DNA of 64,000 nucleotides. Origin: JANNVK01 sp031414415. Lineage in GTDB: Bacteria > Acidobacteriota > Blastocatellia > Pyrinomonadales > Pyrinomonadaceae. The notes under the pieces are model-generated. The model was not told the origin of the DNA. It ran no database searches and saw only the letters and a list, made by a program, of their open reading frames with translations. The position numbers and the translations under genes are program-made. The stretch spans positions 1 through 64,000 of the forward strand of contig JANNVK010000190.1 in the NCBI GenBank assembly GCA_031414415.1. Direction: 5' to 3'. This document shows, piece by piece, positions 51,785 through 61,028 of this stretch (positions within the stretch are counted from its first letter, which is position 1; every line of letters starts with the position of its first letter).

Positions 51785-54208
51785 ATGAAATTCAAACATT
51801 TTATCTCAATAATTTGGTTCGTTTTAATCATCAATGCCGTTGGAGTTTTAATATCACAGGCGAGGTGTAGCGATGCCGCTTCTCCGCTTGCGAGTCTCAT
51901 CAGAGTAAGCGAACAGGACGATAATAAAATACCGTTGATATTGATTCACGGCATTCACGGAACCGGGAACGATAAAGATGTAACCGTCAAACAAGATTAC
52001 TGGGATAAATTTATAAATAATCAGTTTGAGGAATTGAACTCAATTTACGAACTTTATATTTTTCAGTATTGTAGTGACCGCAAACCGGTTTTCCCTGACA
52101 TCTCGAATGAGTTTGGAAACGCAGTTGAGATTAAGTTGAATGGCAGACCTCACGCAATTGTTGCCCACAGTATGGGCGGATTAGTAGCAAAATCTTATAT
52201 GGTTTTCTACAAATTCAGAACGGGAAAGTTGTCTGGTAAACTGGGCGGAGATGCAGTTTTTGGCAAAATCACACTCGCCACGCCGCATCACGGAACACCC
52301 GGAGCGAATGCGTTTGATATTCTTGAACCTTACACAAAATTCGGTTGGGAAAATTCTGTTCAATTAGGACTTAAACAGTATTGGAAGCGAAGTGGAGTAT
52401 CAAATTCTTTTGTAGCAAATAGAAGTGATTTACGTTGGGACAATTTTGACAACTCTTTCGATAAAATACCTGTCAAACTTGATGATAATCTTTGGCTTAG
52501 TCAAGCAAATTTGAAGTTTGAAAGGTTTTATAACAAAACAATCGCCTATGCCGGATATTTGAAACCGTCCGACAAATGGTTGATTTCAAACATTGCAAGT
52601 AAACTTCCTAAGGCAAATTACCAAGAGCTTTTAGAGATAGCAAATGAACTTTTAATTAAAGGCTTTGGCGGGAGATTTGGAACTACCGATGGGCTTGTGC
52701 CATTCAAAAGTGGGTTGTTTTGTACTAATGACCCAATAATTTCCAAACTCAACAGCAACGCAATTTGTAATTCGCAATTAAGAGTAAGACGTTTTGAGCC
52801 GGGAATTAAAAACGAAGCAGAAGATTTGCCTTTCCACACCCTCAGCCTCAGTAGAAATGGTGATCGCGGATATGACCACGAAGAAATGTATAAAAACAAT
52901 GATGTCTTAAATTGGGTTGTTTTCGATCTCAAAAACTCATTTAAACTTCCGCTACAACCAATAGAACTTCCGCCGCCAATCAACTTTCCGACTTCGCCGA
53001 CATTATTTCTATTCGATGTTTCAGGCAGTATGAACGAACGAAATAAGATTGACCAAGCTAAGGTGGCGGGACTTGACGCTCTGCGGGAAATTCGGAATTC
53101 CTCGACTTTAACGACATCGGTTTCTATTCAAACATTTTCGGGCGAGTGCAATAATAATTCGACAAAAAATCTGCTTGATTTTACGACTAATTTTACAGAC
53201 GCGGAAAATACGATGAGTAATCGAATTCCGAAGCCCGATGGCGGAACTCCATTGCCGCAAGCATTGGAATATTCGCAAAACTCAATGGCGAATTATCTTT
53301 TTGCAAACCGTCTGAAAGAAGGTCGAATTATTCTCTTGAGCGATGGCGAAAGCACTTGCGGCGATGTTCGCCCTGCCGGAATTTACAGCCGAGCAAACAA
53401 TTTACAGCTTCGTTCCGATTACAAAGTGAGACTGTTGACGATTGGTTTCGACGTTCCCGCAGGTTCGTCAGCCGAACGAGATTTGCAGTATTTAGCCGAT
53501 GTTTCGGGCGGAAAATACTTTAATGCGGCTGATCGCCGACAGTTGATTCGGGCGTTTCAAAAGCTCATTCGCGTGTATATCCCTAAATCGAGCAGGTTTG
53601 CATCAAACTCCGATTTCGCGTGCGGCATCAATGCCTTTGTTCGATTTGATTATTTAGCGGCTTTGCGGTGCTTTAAATCTTATACGCAAACCAACAATAC
53701 CGATCCGTTCGGCTGGTATAATCTCGCCCTTGCGTATGAGGCTCTCGACCGTTACAAAGCGGCGACGGAATGTTATCGCAAATATCTTTCGTTATTTCCA
53801 AACGCTCCGGACCGCGTTCAAATTGAGACAAGAATTGCCCGGATGCAACAAGACCGGATTGACCTTTTCAACTATTATATCGCCGTAATTCAAAGCGATT
53901 CAGATTATCTGAAACGCTATTATAAATCAATTTTTAATCGTTCAAATCGTGATTTGGCAGTCGAATTCAACGGCTTTGTCCGCGAGAAAAACGAGTTTTA
54001 CAAAAATCTGTCCGACATTTTAGAAATAAACGAGCGGTGGCTGACTAACGATTCAAAAGATTTGTCGGATTCAATCGAGACACTCGCGGAACGCTCAAAA
54101 TCGGCGACATTTGACCGCGATGCCGTTAGTTTATTGACAATTTCGATTGGGCAAATTGAGGAAATGCTTGAGCGGTTAAATGAATTTGGTAACAAAAACA
54201 TTCAATAG
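51785..54208 (+). CDS. secreted esterase-like/VWA/TPR fusion protein
   Basis: The 807-residue protein starts with a hydrophobic signal or anchor, then an alpha/beta-hydrolase domain of the PGAP1/lipase type (LILIHGIHGTGNDKD; nucleophile Ser129 in AHSMGGLVAKS; a later acidic/His end near LPFHTLSLSRNGD). Residues about 405-590 form a von Willebrand A domain with an intact MIDAS (FDVSGSM, Asp411; TPLPQAL; LLSDGEST). Residues 605-690 contain TPR-like helices (FGWYNLALAYEALDRYKAA), and the end is helical. I know no such three-part fusion by name. It closes the run of secreted proteins and converges with the astacin-like gene. Confidence 0.8.
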   Translation: MKFKHFISIIWFVLIINAVGVLISQARCSDAASPLASLIRVSEQDDNKIPLILIHGIHGTGNDKDVTVKQDYWDKFINNQFEELNSIYELYIFQYCSDRKPVFPDISNEFGNAVEIKLNGRPHAIVAHSMGGLVAKSYMVFYKFRTGKLSGKLGGDAVFGKITLATPHHGTPGANAFDILEPYTKFGWENSVQLGLKQYWKRSGVSNSFVANRSDLRWDNFDNSFDKIPVKLDDNLWLSQANLKFERFYNKTIAYAGYLKPSDKWLISNIASKLPKANYQELLEIANELLIKGFGGRFGTTDGLVPFKSGLFCTNDPIISKLNSNAICNSQLRVRRFEPGIKNEAEDLPFHTLSLSRNGDRGYDHEEMYKNNDVLNWVVFDLKNSFKLPLQPIELPPPINFPTSPTLFLFDVSGSMNERNKIDQAKVAGLDALREIRNSSTLTTSVSIQTFSGECNNNSTKNLLDFTTNFTDAENTMSNRIPKPDGGTPLPQALEYSQNSMANYLFANRLKEGRIILLSDGESTCGDVRPAGIYSRANNLQLRSDYKVRLLTIGFDVPAGSSAERDLQYLADVSGGKYFNAADRRQLIRAFQKLIRVYIPKSSRFASNSDFACGINAFVRFDYLAALRCFKSYTQTNNTDPFGWYNLALAYEALDRYKAATECYRKYLSLFPNAPDRVQIETRIARMQQDRIDLFNYYIAVIQSDSDYLKRYYKSIFNRSNRDLAVEFNGFVREKNEFYKNLSDILEINERWLTNDSKDLSDSIETLAERSKSATFDRDAVSLLTISIGQIEEMLERLNEFGNKNIQ

Positions 54209-54249
54209 CATTTGATTTCGAAAACCTGTTTCTGTTTGCCTTTTCCTCG

Positions 54250-55473
54250 CTACTCCTCGCAAGGCAAACGATATGTGAAATACGAAAATCCGCTTGTTGC
54301 AACTCGCGTTTTGCCTTTCCAGACTGTAACTGAATATTTTAGACGATAATCGCCACAATCGAGTTCTAATTCGGAATATGGCATAAAAACCTTGTATTTT
54401 GTAAAAACTGTTCGCTCATACTTTGGTGTAAATTTCCGAATTGCCGCAACTTTTCCGTTTGTTGTATGAAATTTTTGGTTAGAATCTTCGAGAGCTTCGC
54501 CGTCTCTTTCGTAAAAATAAATAGCAACGAGATGTTCTTGATTCAAGGCATTATTTATCTTGAAATCAAGCAAAATATTCATACCTTGATCTTCCTCATC
54601 AGTATCTTCGACAGCATACACATTAAAATCGGTCGAAACATTGCTAAACGCAAAATCAATCGGTTTTGTGACATTGCTAAATGGATACATTTCCGCGACT
54701 AACGCCTTATCTCCAACTGAAATATTTATGTTATTTCCAACAGCCACGCCGCTTTTTGTAAAACTTGCGTCAACTGAATAATGCATAATCGACAGACTAT
54801 CGTAATTTCGATTTGAATACTCAGTTCCCGCACCATAACGTGCAAAAAGTGCATTTTCGACTTGAGTTGATGACCAACCAAGTTGATTAACGTAATAATT
54901 CAAGACAACCGGCTTGTTCCATTCAAAATTTCGATTAGCATTTTGGTGTTCGTGGAGCAAGCCGAGTGCGTGTCCAAACTCGTGCAAAATTGTTCGTCGA
55001 AACTCAGAATCGATGGTTTTTGAGTTAAACCAACCAAAGTTCATCGAGGTTCCAGCGTTTCCAGAGACAGTTTCGGTTGAGTTCCCTTTTTTTTGAACTG
55101 ACCATTCTTCAGAAGATTTTCCGACTAGAGACCAGGACGCACCTTTTTCTGTCGCAAAACTGACACGAATTTCTGCCGTTCCTGATTCGACAAAAACAAA
55201 GTCGATATTCGCAAATTGCTCCCAAATTTGTGCAAAAGATTTCACTTTCGATTTTAAAAACTCATCGCCATCAAGAAATTTGACGCGAATTTTCTGCCCA
55301 GGAAACCATTTTGCAGATGTTCGAAAAACACCTTGTTTCAATTTCGGATCGCTATTTTGTGTTTTCGGAAGCGAATCTGAAAGACAAGTTTGAATTTGCG
55401 GCGTTTGCGAAAATCCGCTCAAACATAAAATTGCGGCTAATAAAATAGATAAAAAGATGTTTTTCGGGGGCAT
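54250..55473 (-). CDS. secreted astacin-like (M12A) metalloprotease
   Basis: The 407-residue protein has a signal peptide (LSILLAAILCLSGFSQ) and a zinc-metalloprotease domain with HEFGHALGLLHE (residues 164-175) and the Met-turn SIMHYS (228-233), the combined signature of the astacin/metzincin group. The C-terminal 140 residues form a beta-rich domain (KYKVFMPYSELELDCGDYRL). It should cut proteins outside the cell or in the periplasm. Its promoter region is shared with the divergent sigma-factor gene. Confidence 0.88.
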   Translation of the reverse strand: MPPKNIFLSILLAAILCLSGFSQTPQIQTCLSDSLPKTQNSDPKLKQGVFRTSAKWFPGQKIRVKFLDGDEFLKSKVKSFAQIWEQFANIDFVFVESGTAEIRVSFATEKGASWSLVGKSSEEWSVQKKGNSTETVSGNAGTSMNFGWFNSKTIDSEFRRTILHEFGHALGLLHEHQNANRNFEWNKPVVLNYYVNQLGWSSTQVENALFARYGAGTEYSNRNYDSLSIMHYSVDASFTKSGVAVGNNINISVGDKALVAEMYPFSNVTKPIDFAFSNVSTDFNVYAVEDTDEEDQGMNILLDFKINNALNQEHLVAIYFYERDGEALEDSNQKFHTTNGKVAAIRKFTPKYERTVFTKYKVFMPYSELELDCGDYRLKYSVTVWKGKTRVATSGFSYFTYRLPCEE

Positions 55474-55562
55474 AATGTTTTCAAACTATATCATAAAATT
55501 TACGCTTTATTTCGAAAAAAATGAAGGCGTTTAGACTTTTGATACAGTTTAAATGACTTAAG

Positions 55563-55592
55563 TTGCATCTATGTTTTGGTAAAATGTAGTAT
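55563..55592 (+). promoter_or_regulatory. possible promoter of the ECF sigma gene
   Basis: TTGCAT (55563-55568) and TAGTAT (55587-55592) are separated by 18 bases and lie 24 bases before the sigma gene's ATG. They fit a housekeeping-type promoter moderately well. Confidence 0.35.
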
Positions 55593-55615
55593 GCTAAATT
55601 TTTATCAAATCTGAT

Positions 55616-56185
55616 ATGGAAAACAACAATTCACATCAAATAACTCAGTTTTTACAGGAACTAAGCGTTGGCAACGATATTGCTTTCGGCGAGTTAATGC
55701 CGCTTGTTTATGACGAATTGCGGCGAATGGCGAAGCGATATATGCGTGGACAATCTGCCGGACATACTTTGCAAACAACCGAATTAATTCATGAAGCATA
55801 TTTAAAATTGGTTGATAATAAAGAAAAAGAATGGAAAAATCGTTCGCATTTTTTTGGCGTGGCATCGCAAGCAATGCGACATATTTTGGTCGATTATGCA
55901 CGCGGCAAACAAAGCCTTAAACGTGGTGGAAGTCCGCAAAAGATTACGCTTGACGAAAATGCAGTAATTTCAAATAATTCTTCAAATGAGATGCTGGCTG
56001 TTCACGAAGCTCTCGAAAAGTTAGGCGAATTAGATAAAAGAAAGGTTCGCGTTGTAGAAATGAAATTTTTTGGCGGCTTAACGATGGAGGAAATTGCAGA
56101 GGTTTTATTTATTTCTCCTGAGACTGCAAAACGCGATTGGAAATTTTCTCGAACTTGGCTTTTGCGAGAATTATCTGCGAATTAA
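55616..56185 (+). CDS. ECF sigma factor of the Planctomycetes/Acidobacteria type
   Basis: The 189-residue protein has the region 2 sequence MPLVYDELRRMAKRYMRG, the TTELIHEAYLKLVD stretch, SHFFGVASQAMRHILVDYAR, and a region 4 helix-turn-helix (GGLTMEEIAEVLFISPETAK; WKFSRTWLLREL). This is the long ECF subtype frequent in Acidobacteriota and Planctomycetota, typically next to Ser/Thr kinases, as here (kinase at 57-60 kb). It probably directs transcription in response to the neighbouring kinase or another signal. A terminator follows directly. Confidence 0.93.
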   Translation: MENNNSHQITQFLQELSVGNDIAFGELMPLVYDELRRMAKRYMRGQSAGHTLQTTELIHEAYLKLVDNKEKEWKNRSHFFGVASQAMRHILVDYARGKQSLKRGGSPQKITLDENAVISNNSSNEMLAVHEALEKLGELDKRKVRVVEMKFFGGLTMEEIAEVLFISPETAKRDWKFSRTWLLRELSAN

Positions 56186-56199
56186 AATCATTTGGGGGC

Positions 56200-56241
56200 A
56201 GGCTGCCGTGTGTAAATTTCACACAACAACAGCCTTTCTTT
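56200..56241 (+). terminator. rho-independent terminator after the sigma gene
   Basis: AGGCTG (56200-56205) pairs with CAGCCT (56230-56235), and an inner TGTGT/ACACA pair (56209-56213 with 56221-56225) extends the stem; TTTCTTT follows. It separates the sigma gene from the convergent lipoprotein gene. Confidence 0.7.
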
Positions 56242-56257
56242 GGGGGCTTACGTGAGA

Positions 56258-56821
56258 TTATTGAGTTTTTATTAAATCTTTGGCTTCTGCTTCTAACTTT
56301 TTCGTTTTTTCTGTTAAAGCGTCACTTTCTTTTTTTAAGAGCTCGGACTTATCGTTAGATTCTTTAAGTTTTTTGGTGAATTCCTCTTCATCTTTTGAAC
56401 TTATTAAAGATTGAACACCTTCTTTTGAAACACTTAATGATTCGGCAGATTTTTCAAATTCCTTTGACTTTGCTTCGAAATAAGACTTAATCTTCGCGTC
56501 TAGATTTATCTTTGAAGCATCTCCAAAATCTTTTGCTGCACCTTTGAAAAGCTCTGCACATTTTTCATAATCTTTAACTACTTGCTTGGCTTCTGATTCT
56601 TTTGACTTTTTAAATTCATCGAAATTTTCGTATTTTGTTTCCATAATTTCAATGTCCATTTTTGAAACTTTCGGAATCAATTGATTTGCTTCTGTAACTT
56701 TTTTGTTTCCTGCATCAACAAATTTGTTTGCTTCATCAGTTTTCCCACCATCGCATGCCATTGCAAATGCTAAAGCCATAATTATTGCCATCAGTAATGC
56801 TAATTTGTGTATTTTTCTCAT
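56258..56821 (-). CDS. coiled-coil lipoprotein of unknown function
   Basis: The 187-residue protein has a lipoprotein signal (LALLMAIIMALAFAMACDG) and a mature part that is almost wholly charged helix: Lys/Glu/Asp/Ser-rich heptads such as ESDALTEKTKKLEAEAKDL. It is likely an elongated coiled-coil lipoprotein anchored in a membrane. No family is recognised. It lies convergent with the ECF sigma gene and diverges from the Ser/Thr kinase gene across 211 bases that hold no clear feature, so it may be part of the same signalling neighbourhood. Confidence 0.7.
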   Translation of the reverse strand: MRKIHKLALLMAIIMALAFAMACDGGKTDEANKFVDAGNKKVTEANQLIPKVSKMDIEIMETKYENFDEFKKSKESEAKQVVKDYEKCAELFKGAAKDFGDASKINLDAKIKSYFEAKSKEFEKSAESLSVSKEGVQSLISSKDEEEFTKKLKESNDKSELLKKESDALTEKTKKLEAEAKDLIKTQ

Positions 56822-57032
56822 AATTTTTTCACCCTAAATTTTATTTCAGCATCAATTTGTAATTATTTTTTGATGTCTATCTGTTTAAACGAATTCTCTA
56901 GAGAAAAAAGGTCATTTGTTAAAAAAAATAACCCGAAAAAATTAAAATTGATTTATAATCTCCAGAATTACACTTTTAGCGGCAACGCAAATTTCCCTTT
57001 TAGACAATTTAAAGATTGATTCGTTTGAGTTT

Positions 57033-60000
57033 ATGTTCCCCGAAAGGCTTAAAAAAATCGAAGAAATTTACCACGAAGTTTTGGAAATTTCACCAAATGA
57101 GCGTCATTTATTCCTGCAAAAATCTTGTGGCGAAGATGCCGAATTGCGTCGCGAAGTTGAATCTTTACTTTCTTTTGAAAAAACTTTTGACAGTTTAATT
57201 GATTCTTCGCCAAAATCACTTGTGGTTGAAATGTTTGCCGAAAAGGCAGATATTATCGGCTCAGAAATCAATCAATATAAAATTCTTTCGTTGCTTGGCG
57301 AAGGCGGAATGGGAGCAGTTTATCTCGCACAAGACACATCGCTTGAGCGAAAAGTAGCGATTAAATTACTCTCGAGCGAATTTGCATTTGATTCAATTCG
57401 CCGAAATCGTTTTTTTCAAGAGGCAAAATCTGCATCAGCACTCAATCATCCAAACATTTTAACGGTTCACGAAATCGGCGAACTTAATGGAATTCACTAC
57501 ATTGTCACTGAATTTATTGCGGGCAAAACACTCAATAATTACTTGTTTGGAAAACAATCGACGTTTCAAAACATTTTAGAAATTGCGACTCAAATTGCTT
57601 CCGCACTTTCCGCAGCACACGAAGCCGGAATTATTCATCGCGATATTAAACCAGACAATGTGATGGTGCGAAATGACGAAATTGTAAAAATTCTCGACTT
57701 TGGAATTGCCAAATTAACTGACTCAATAAAGTTGAAAGACTTTGATACTGAATCCCAAACGCGAGTAAAAACAATGACTTTGCCAGGGACAATTATCGGC
57801 ACACCGCAGTATATGTCGCCCGAACAAGCCCGCGGGCAAAAAGTTGATTCCCGAACGGATATTTTTAGCTTTGGGGTTGTGCTTTACGAAATGTTGACTG
57901 GGTTTTTGCCGTTTAATGGTGCGACAAATATGGACATTATCGGCTCAGTTTTAAAAGACGATCCAAAACCTTTGAGCGATCATCAACCTGAAATTTCCGG
58001 TAATCTCGAAATTATTGTCAAAAAGGCTCTGAGCAAAGACCGCGATTTACGCTATCAGAGCATTAAAGATGTTTTAAATGACCTCAACATTGCCAAACAA
58101 ACTTTAGAATCAGACTCAAAACTTGTTAATCAAACTGTTTCAATTAAAGGAAAAACGACAATAAAAACGACAGGAATTGTTACGGAAAAAAGATTTTCGT
58201 TGATTCATGCACTTATTTTTTCATTGATTGCAACCGGATTAATCGGTGTAATATGGTGGCTTTTACCATTTAAAAGTGGCGAAACATTGGCTGATTTACC
58301 GCTGAAAACTACTGAAGTTGTCAGCTGGACAAGCAAAGCGGGTGAAGTTTACAGCGTTGGAACTTTCTCGCCTGATGCAAAAATGGTCGCTTTTGCTTCA
58401 ACACAAACCGGTTCAAAAAACATTTGGATAAAACAAACAACTTCTGGTGAAGCGGTGCAAATTACCAAAGATGAATTCAAGAACGAGAATCCGATTTGGT
58501 CGCCAAACGGCGATGAACTTGCTTTTTTTTCGACCAAAAACGGTGAAGCAGGTTTTTGGCGAATTCCAACATTGGGCGGTTCGCCGAAGCTGATTTCCTA
58601 CATTGATGATGGAAGCAGTCGGCTTCGGTTTTGGTCAAAAAGTAACCATATTTATTACGAATCAAAAAAAGAAATTTTTGCAATTGATGCCAATTCAGGA
58701 CAGAAAAAGCAAGTTACAGATTTAGCTGCAAAAGGCATTAAAGCCACATTTATAAATCTTTCGTTTGATGAAAAAAACGTTACATATACGACCATTGAAG
58801 GAGAAACTACAATAGTTTGGCTCAACAATTTGAACAATGAAACGCCAAAAAAATTACTCGAATCAAAATCTGAAATAAAAAATATCACTTGGCATCCTGA
58901 TAATCAACATATTTTTTATAGTGCGTCAGTTGATAGAATTTTTCAGGTGTTTGTGACAGACATTTCGGGAACTTTACCGCGTCAAATTTCCACAACTGAC
59001 CAAGACAGTTTGGTTTTAGATGTTTCAGCCGATGGCACAAAAATTTTATATGGTTCGGCGAAAGAAGAATCAGACGTTTGGGGCATAAACCTGATAAACG
59101 CAAAAGAATTTATTGTAGCATCAGATATGAATTCAGAACTTTGGGCTGATGTTTCTCCTGATGAAAAAACGCTCGCTTATCAATCAATTAAAAATCTAAG
59201 ACAAGGGAATAACCTCTTTAACGGCAACATATTAATAAAAACCATAGGTGAACAAAGTCAACCGCAAGAACTTGTAAAAAACGGCGGTTTACCAAAATGG
59301 TCGCCCGATGGAAAAACTCTTGCATTTATCAGAATTGAAGCAGATAAATATCAAATCAAAACTATCAAAACGCTTGGTAGCGATGAAAAATCTTTGACCA
59401 CAAAAGGAGTTTCTACTGTCTCTTTTAGTCTTTTGCCTTATAATCGAGTGCAAACTTCTGAATTTAGCTGGTCGCCTGATAGTAGTAAAGTTGCATATCT
59501 TTCATTAGAAAATGATTCGCCAAGCGATGTTTGGATTACCAATGCGGACGGCTCAAATGAGATAAATCTGACAGAAAATAAAGATAATAATCTGAGTTTG
59601 TTTTGTCCGCTATGGTCAGCAGACGGCAAAAAAATTGCGTTCACTACTAAAACGAATAATTCTGAAGGAAAACCAACTTACACTCTAAAAATAATTGATA
59701 CCGAAACAAAAAAGATTGACACAATTTTGCAACAAAGTTCGTTTATGAGATTAGTAGGTTGGACGCAAACAGGTAAAGAACTTTTGTTAGTTACGGTAAA
59801 AGATAAAATTGTCGGTTTGCCACCCGAGGTTTCTTTGATAAAAACTGAAATTGTGACGAGCAAAATGAGTGAAGTTGTTAAGCTAAAAGACGCATATCTT
59901 TTCAACATTCATCTTTCGCCTGATAAAAAAACTGTCGCTTTTGCGGCACATCGGGAAGAAAAAGATAACATCTGGTTAATTTCAGTAAACGGTGGCGAAG

Positions 60001-60134
60001 CAAAAAAAATCACGAATAATAATGATTCACGTTTGTATTTTTCGAGTCTGGCGTGGTCGTCTGACAGCAATTCGATATTTTTCGGCAAACAACTTCGTTA
60101 CAGTTTGCTTTCAATGTTTACGAACTTTAAATGA
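57033..60134 (+). CDS. Ser/Thr protein kinase with C-terminal TolB-like beta-propeller
   Basis: The 1033-residue protein has an N-terminal regulatory segment (FPERLKKIEEIYHEVLE, common in such kinases), a kinase domain at about 82-350 (LLGEGGMGAVYLAQD; VAIKLL; HRDIKPDNVMV; ILDFGIAKL; GTPQYMSPEQARG), one membrane helix near 390-412 and an extracytoplasmic PD40/WD40-like propeller (repeats such as PIWSPNGDELAFFS, PKWSPDGKTLAFI, FSWSPDSSKVAYL). It would couple an outer signal to cytoplasmic phosphorylation. The ECF sigma factor nearby is the usual neighbour. The catalytic residues appear intact. Confidence 0.94.
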   Translation: MFPERLKKIEEIYHEVLEISPNERHLFLQKSCGEDAELRREVESLLSFEKTFDSLIDSSPKSLVVEMFAEKADIIGSEINQYKILSLLGEGGMGAVYLAQDTSLERKVAIKLLSSEFAFDSIRRNRFFQEAKSASALNHPNILTVHEIGELNGIHYIVTEFIAGKTLNNYLFGKQSTFQNILEIATQIASALSAAHEAGIIHRDIKPDNVMVRNDEIVKILDFGIAKLTDSIKLKDFDTESQTRVKTMTLPGTIIGTPQYMSPEQARGQKVDSRTDIFSFGVVLYEMLTGFLPFNGATNMDIIGSVLKDDPKPLSDHQPEISGNLEIIVKKALSKDRDLRYQSIKDVLNDLNIAKQTLESDSKLVNQTVSIKGKTTIKTTGIVTEKRFSLIHALIFSLIATGLIGVIWWLLPFKSGETLADLPLKTTEVVSWTSKAGEVYSVGTFSPDAKMVAFASTQTGSKNIWIKQTTSGEAVQITKDEFKNENPIWSPNGDELAFFSTKNGEAGFWRIPTLGGSPKLISYIDDGSSRLRFWSKSNHIYYESKKEIFAIDANSGQKKQVTDLAAKGIKATFINLSFDEKNVTYTTIEGETTIVWLNNLNNETPKKLLESKSEIKNITWHPDNQHIFYSASVDRIFQVFVTDISGTLPRQISTTDQDSLVLDVSADGTKILYGSAKEESDVWGINLINAKEFIVASDMNSELWADVSPDEKTLAYQSIKNLRQGNNLFNGNILIKTIGEQSQPQELVKNGGLPKWSPDGKTLAFIRIEADKYQIKTIKTLGSDEKSLTTKGVSTVSFSLLPYNRVQTSEFSWSPDSSKVAYLSLENDSPSDVWITNADGSNEINLTENKDNNLSLFCPLWSADGKKIAFTTKTNNSEGKPTYTLKIIDTETKKIDTILQQSSFMRLVGWTQTGKELLLVTVKDKIVGLPPEVSLIKTEIVTSKMSEVVKLKDAYLFNIHLSPDKKTVAFAAHREEKDNIWLISVNGGEAKKITNNNDSRLYFSSLAWSSDSNSIFFGKQLRYSLLSMFTNFK

Positions 60135-60232
60135 TTGAATCATTTATTCATTTATTCATTGTAAGAGAGATTGTTTCAATAGATAGAGGAGTAAATGAAC
60201 CAATGAACTAATGATCCAATTATCCAATTCAC
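60129..60232. repeat. word-reiterated spacer before the BON gene
   Basis: ATTTATTC occurs twice in tandem on the left; on the right AATGAAC is repeated, then CCAATTATCCAATT. TTCATTG on the left is reversed as CAATGAA on the right. It resembles the spacers at 2269 and 20553. Confidence 0.5.
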
Positions 60233-60251
60233 TAAAACGGGAGAAAATATT

Positions 60252-60641
60252 ATGTTAAATAAATCAATAATTAAAATGAGTATATTGGCAATCGCCTTTC
60301 TGTTTCTTTTCAATTTGAGCAATTACGCCCAAGATTGCTCAAAAATGACCGATGACCAAATAGTTAGTGCAATTTACGAAAAAATCAATACTAAATATGA
60401 AGGTCAAACTAAACACATCAACGTTAGAATTGCATCTGGCGTTGTAACGCTGGAAGGCTGGGTAACCGAGAAAAAAGTTAGAAAGGAAATTGAAAAATTT
60501 GCCAAAAAAACTGCGTGCGTTAAAAAAGTTGATAACAAACTGACTATCACTATCAGCGGCGGTTGCGGTCCAGGGCAAAAAGTTTGTGGTGAAATTTGTA
60601 TCGGCTTACGCGAAACTTGCAATATTCGCAATAAGAATTAG
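60252..60641 (+). CDS. secreted BON-domain protein
   Basis: The 129-residue protein has a signal peptide (SILAIAFLFLFNLSNYAQ) and a BON domain (ALNADDQIVSAI-like MTDDQIVSAIYEKINTKYE; INVRIASGVVTLEGWVTEK; CVKKVDNKLTI), which in periplasmic proteins such as OsmY binds phospholipids. The last 25 residues contain a cluster of four cysteines (GGCGPGQKVCGEICIGLRET, then C). A GGGAG ribosome binding site lies upstream. It follows the kinase gene after 117 bases. Confidence 0.85.
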   Translation: MLNKSIIKMSILAIAFLFLFNLSNYAQDCSKMTDDQIVSAIYEKINTKYEGQTKHINVRIASGVVTLEGWVTEKKVRKEIEKFAKKTACVKKVDNKLTITISGGCGPGQKVCGEICIGLRETCNIRNKN

Positions 60642-60728
60642 ATAAAATCAAATCTTTGCTTTTAATCACTAACTTCAAGGCAGTTCTAAAAATACATAAA
60701 TTAAATTTTGATCTAATGTTTATCTTGA

Positions 60729-60904
60729 GCCGATGTAATCGGCAACGGCGTAAAGCCTGGCGTGGAGTTTGACGGAACGCCAGGTTGTTGAAAAACGGAG
60801 TTTCAAGCTGTCGGAGATAGCGTCGGGAATTGAAGTTGAGTGTTTCCTGTGTAATCAGAGTATCGCGACAATATCGCTTTGACACGACACTAGCTGAAGC
60901 TAGT
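60729..60904. repeat. palindrome-rich spacer within a 387-base gene-free stretch
   Basis: Between the BON gene and the FN3-like gene no reading frame looks coding. The stretch holds GCCGAT/ATCGGC (60729-60743), CCTGGCGT/ACGCCAGG (60756-60784), a direct repeat of GGAGTTT, a TATCGC repeat and ACTAGCT/AGCTAGT (60889-60904). Base composition is richer in G and C than the surroundings. It could be a decayed repeated element or a structured RNA. Confidence 0.6.
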
Positions 60905-61028
60905 GGCAATTTATAGAACCGCCCTTTAGAAAAATCGTCTTTTTTTTCATATGGTTCGAACTTCGATGCTCGCGTTTTAGAAAATAAACTCTGTTCATTA
61001 AGTTATCAAACACAAATAGTTTTGGGAT

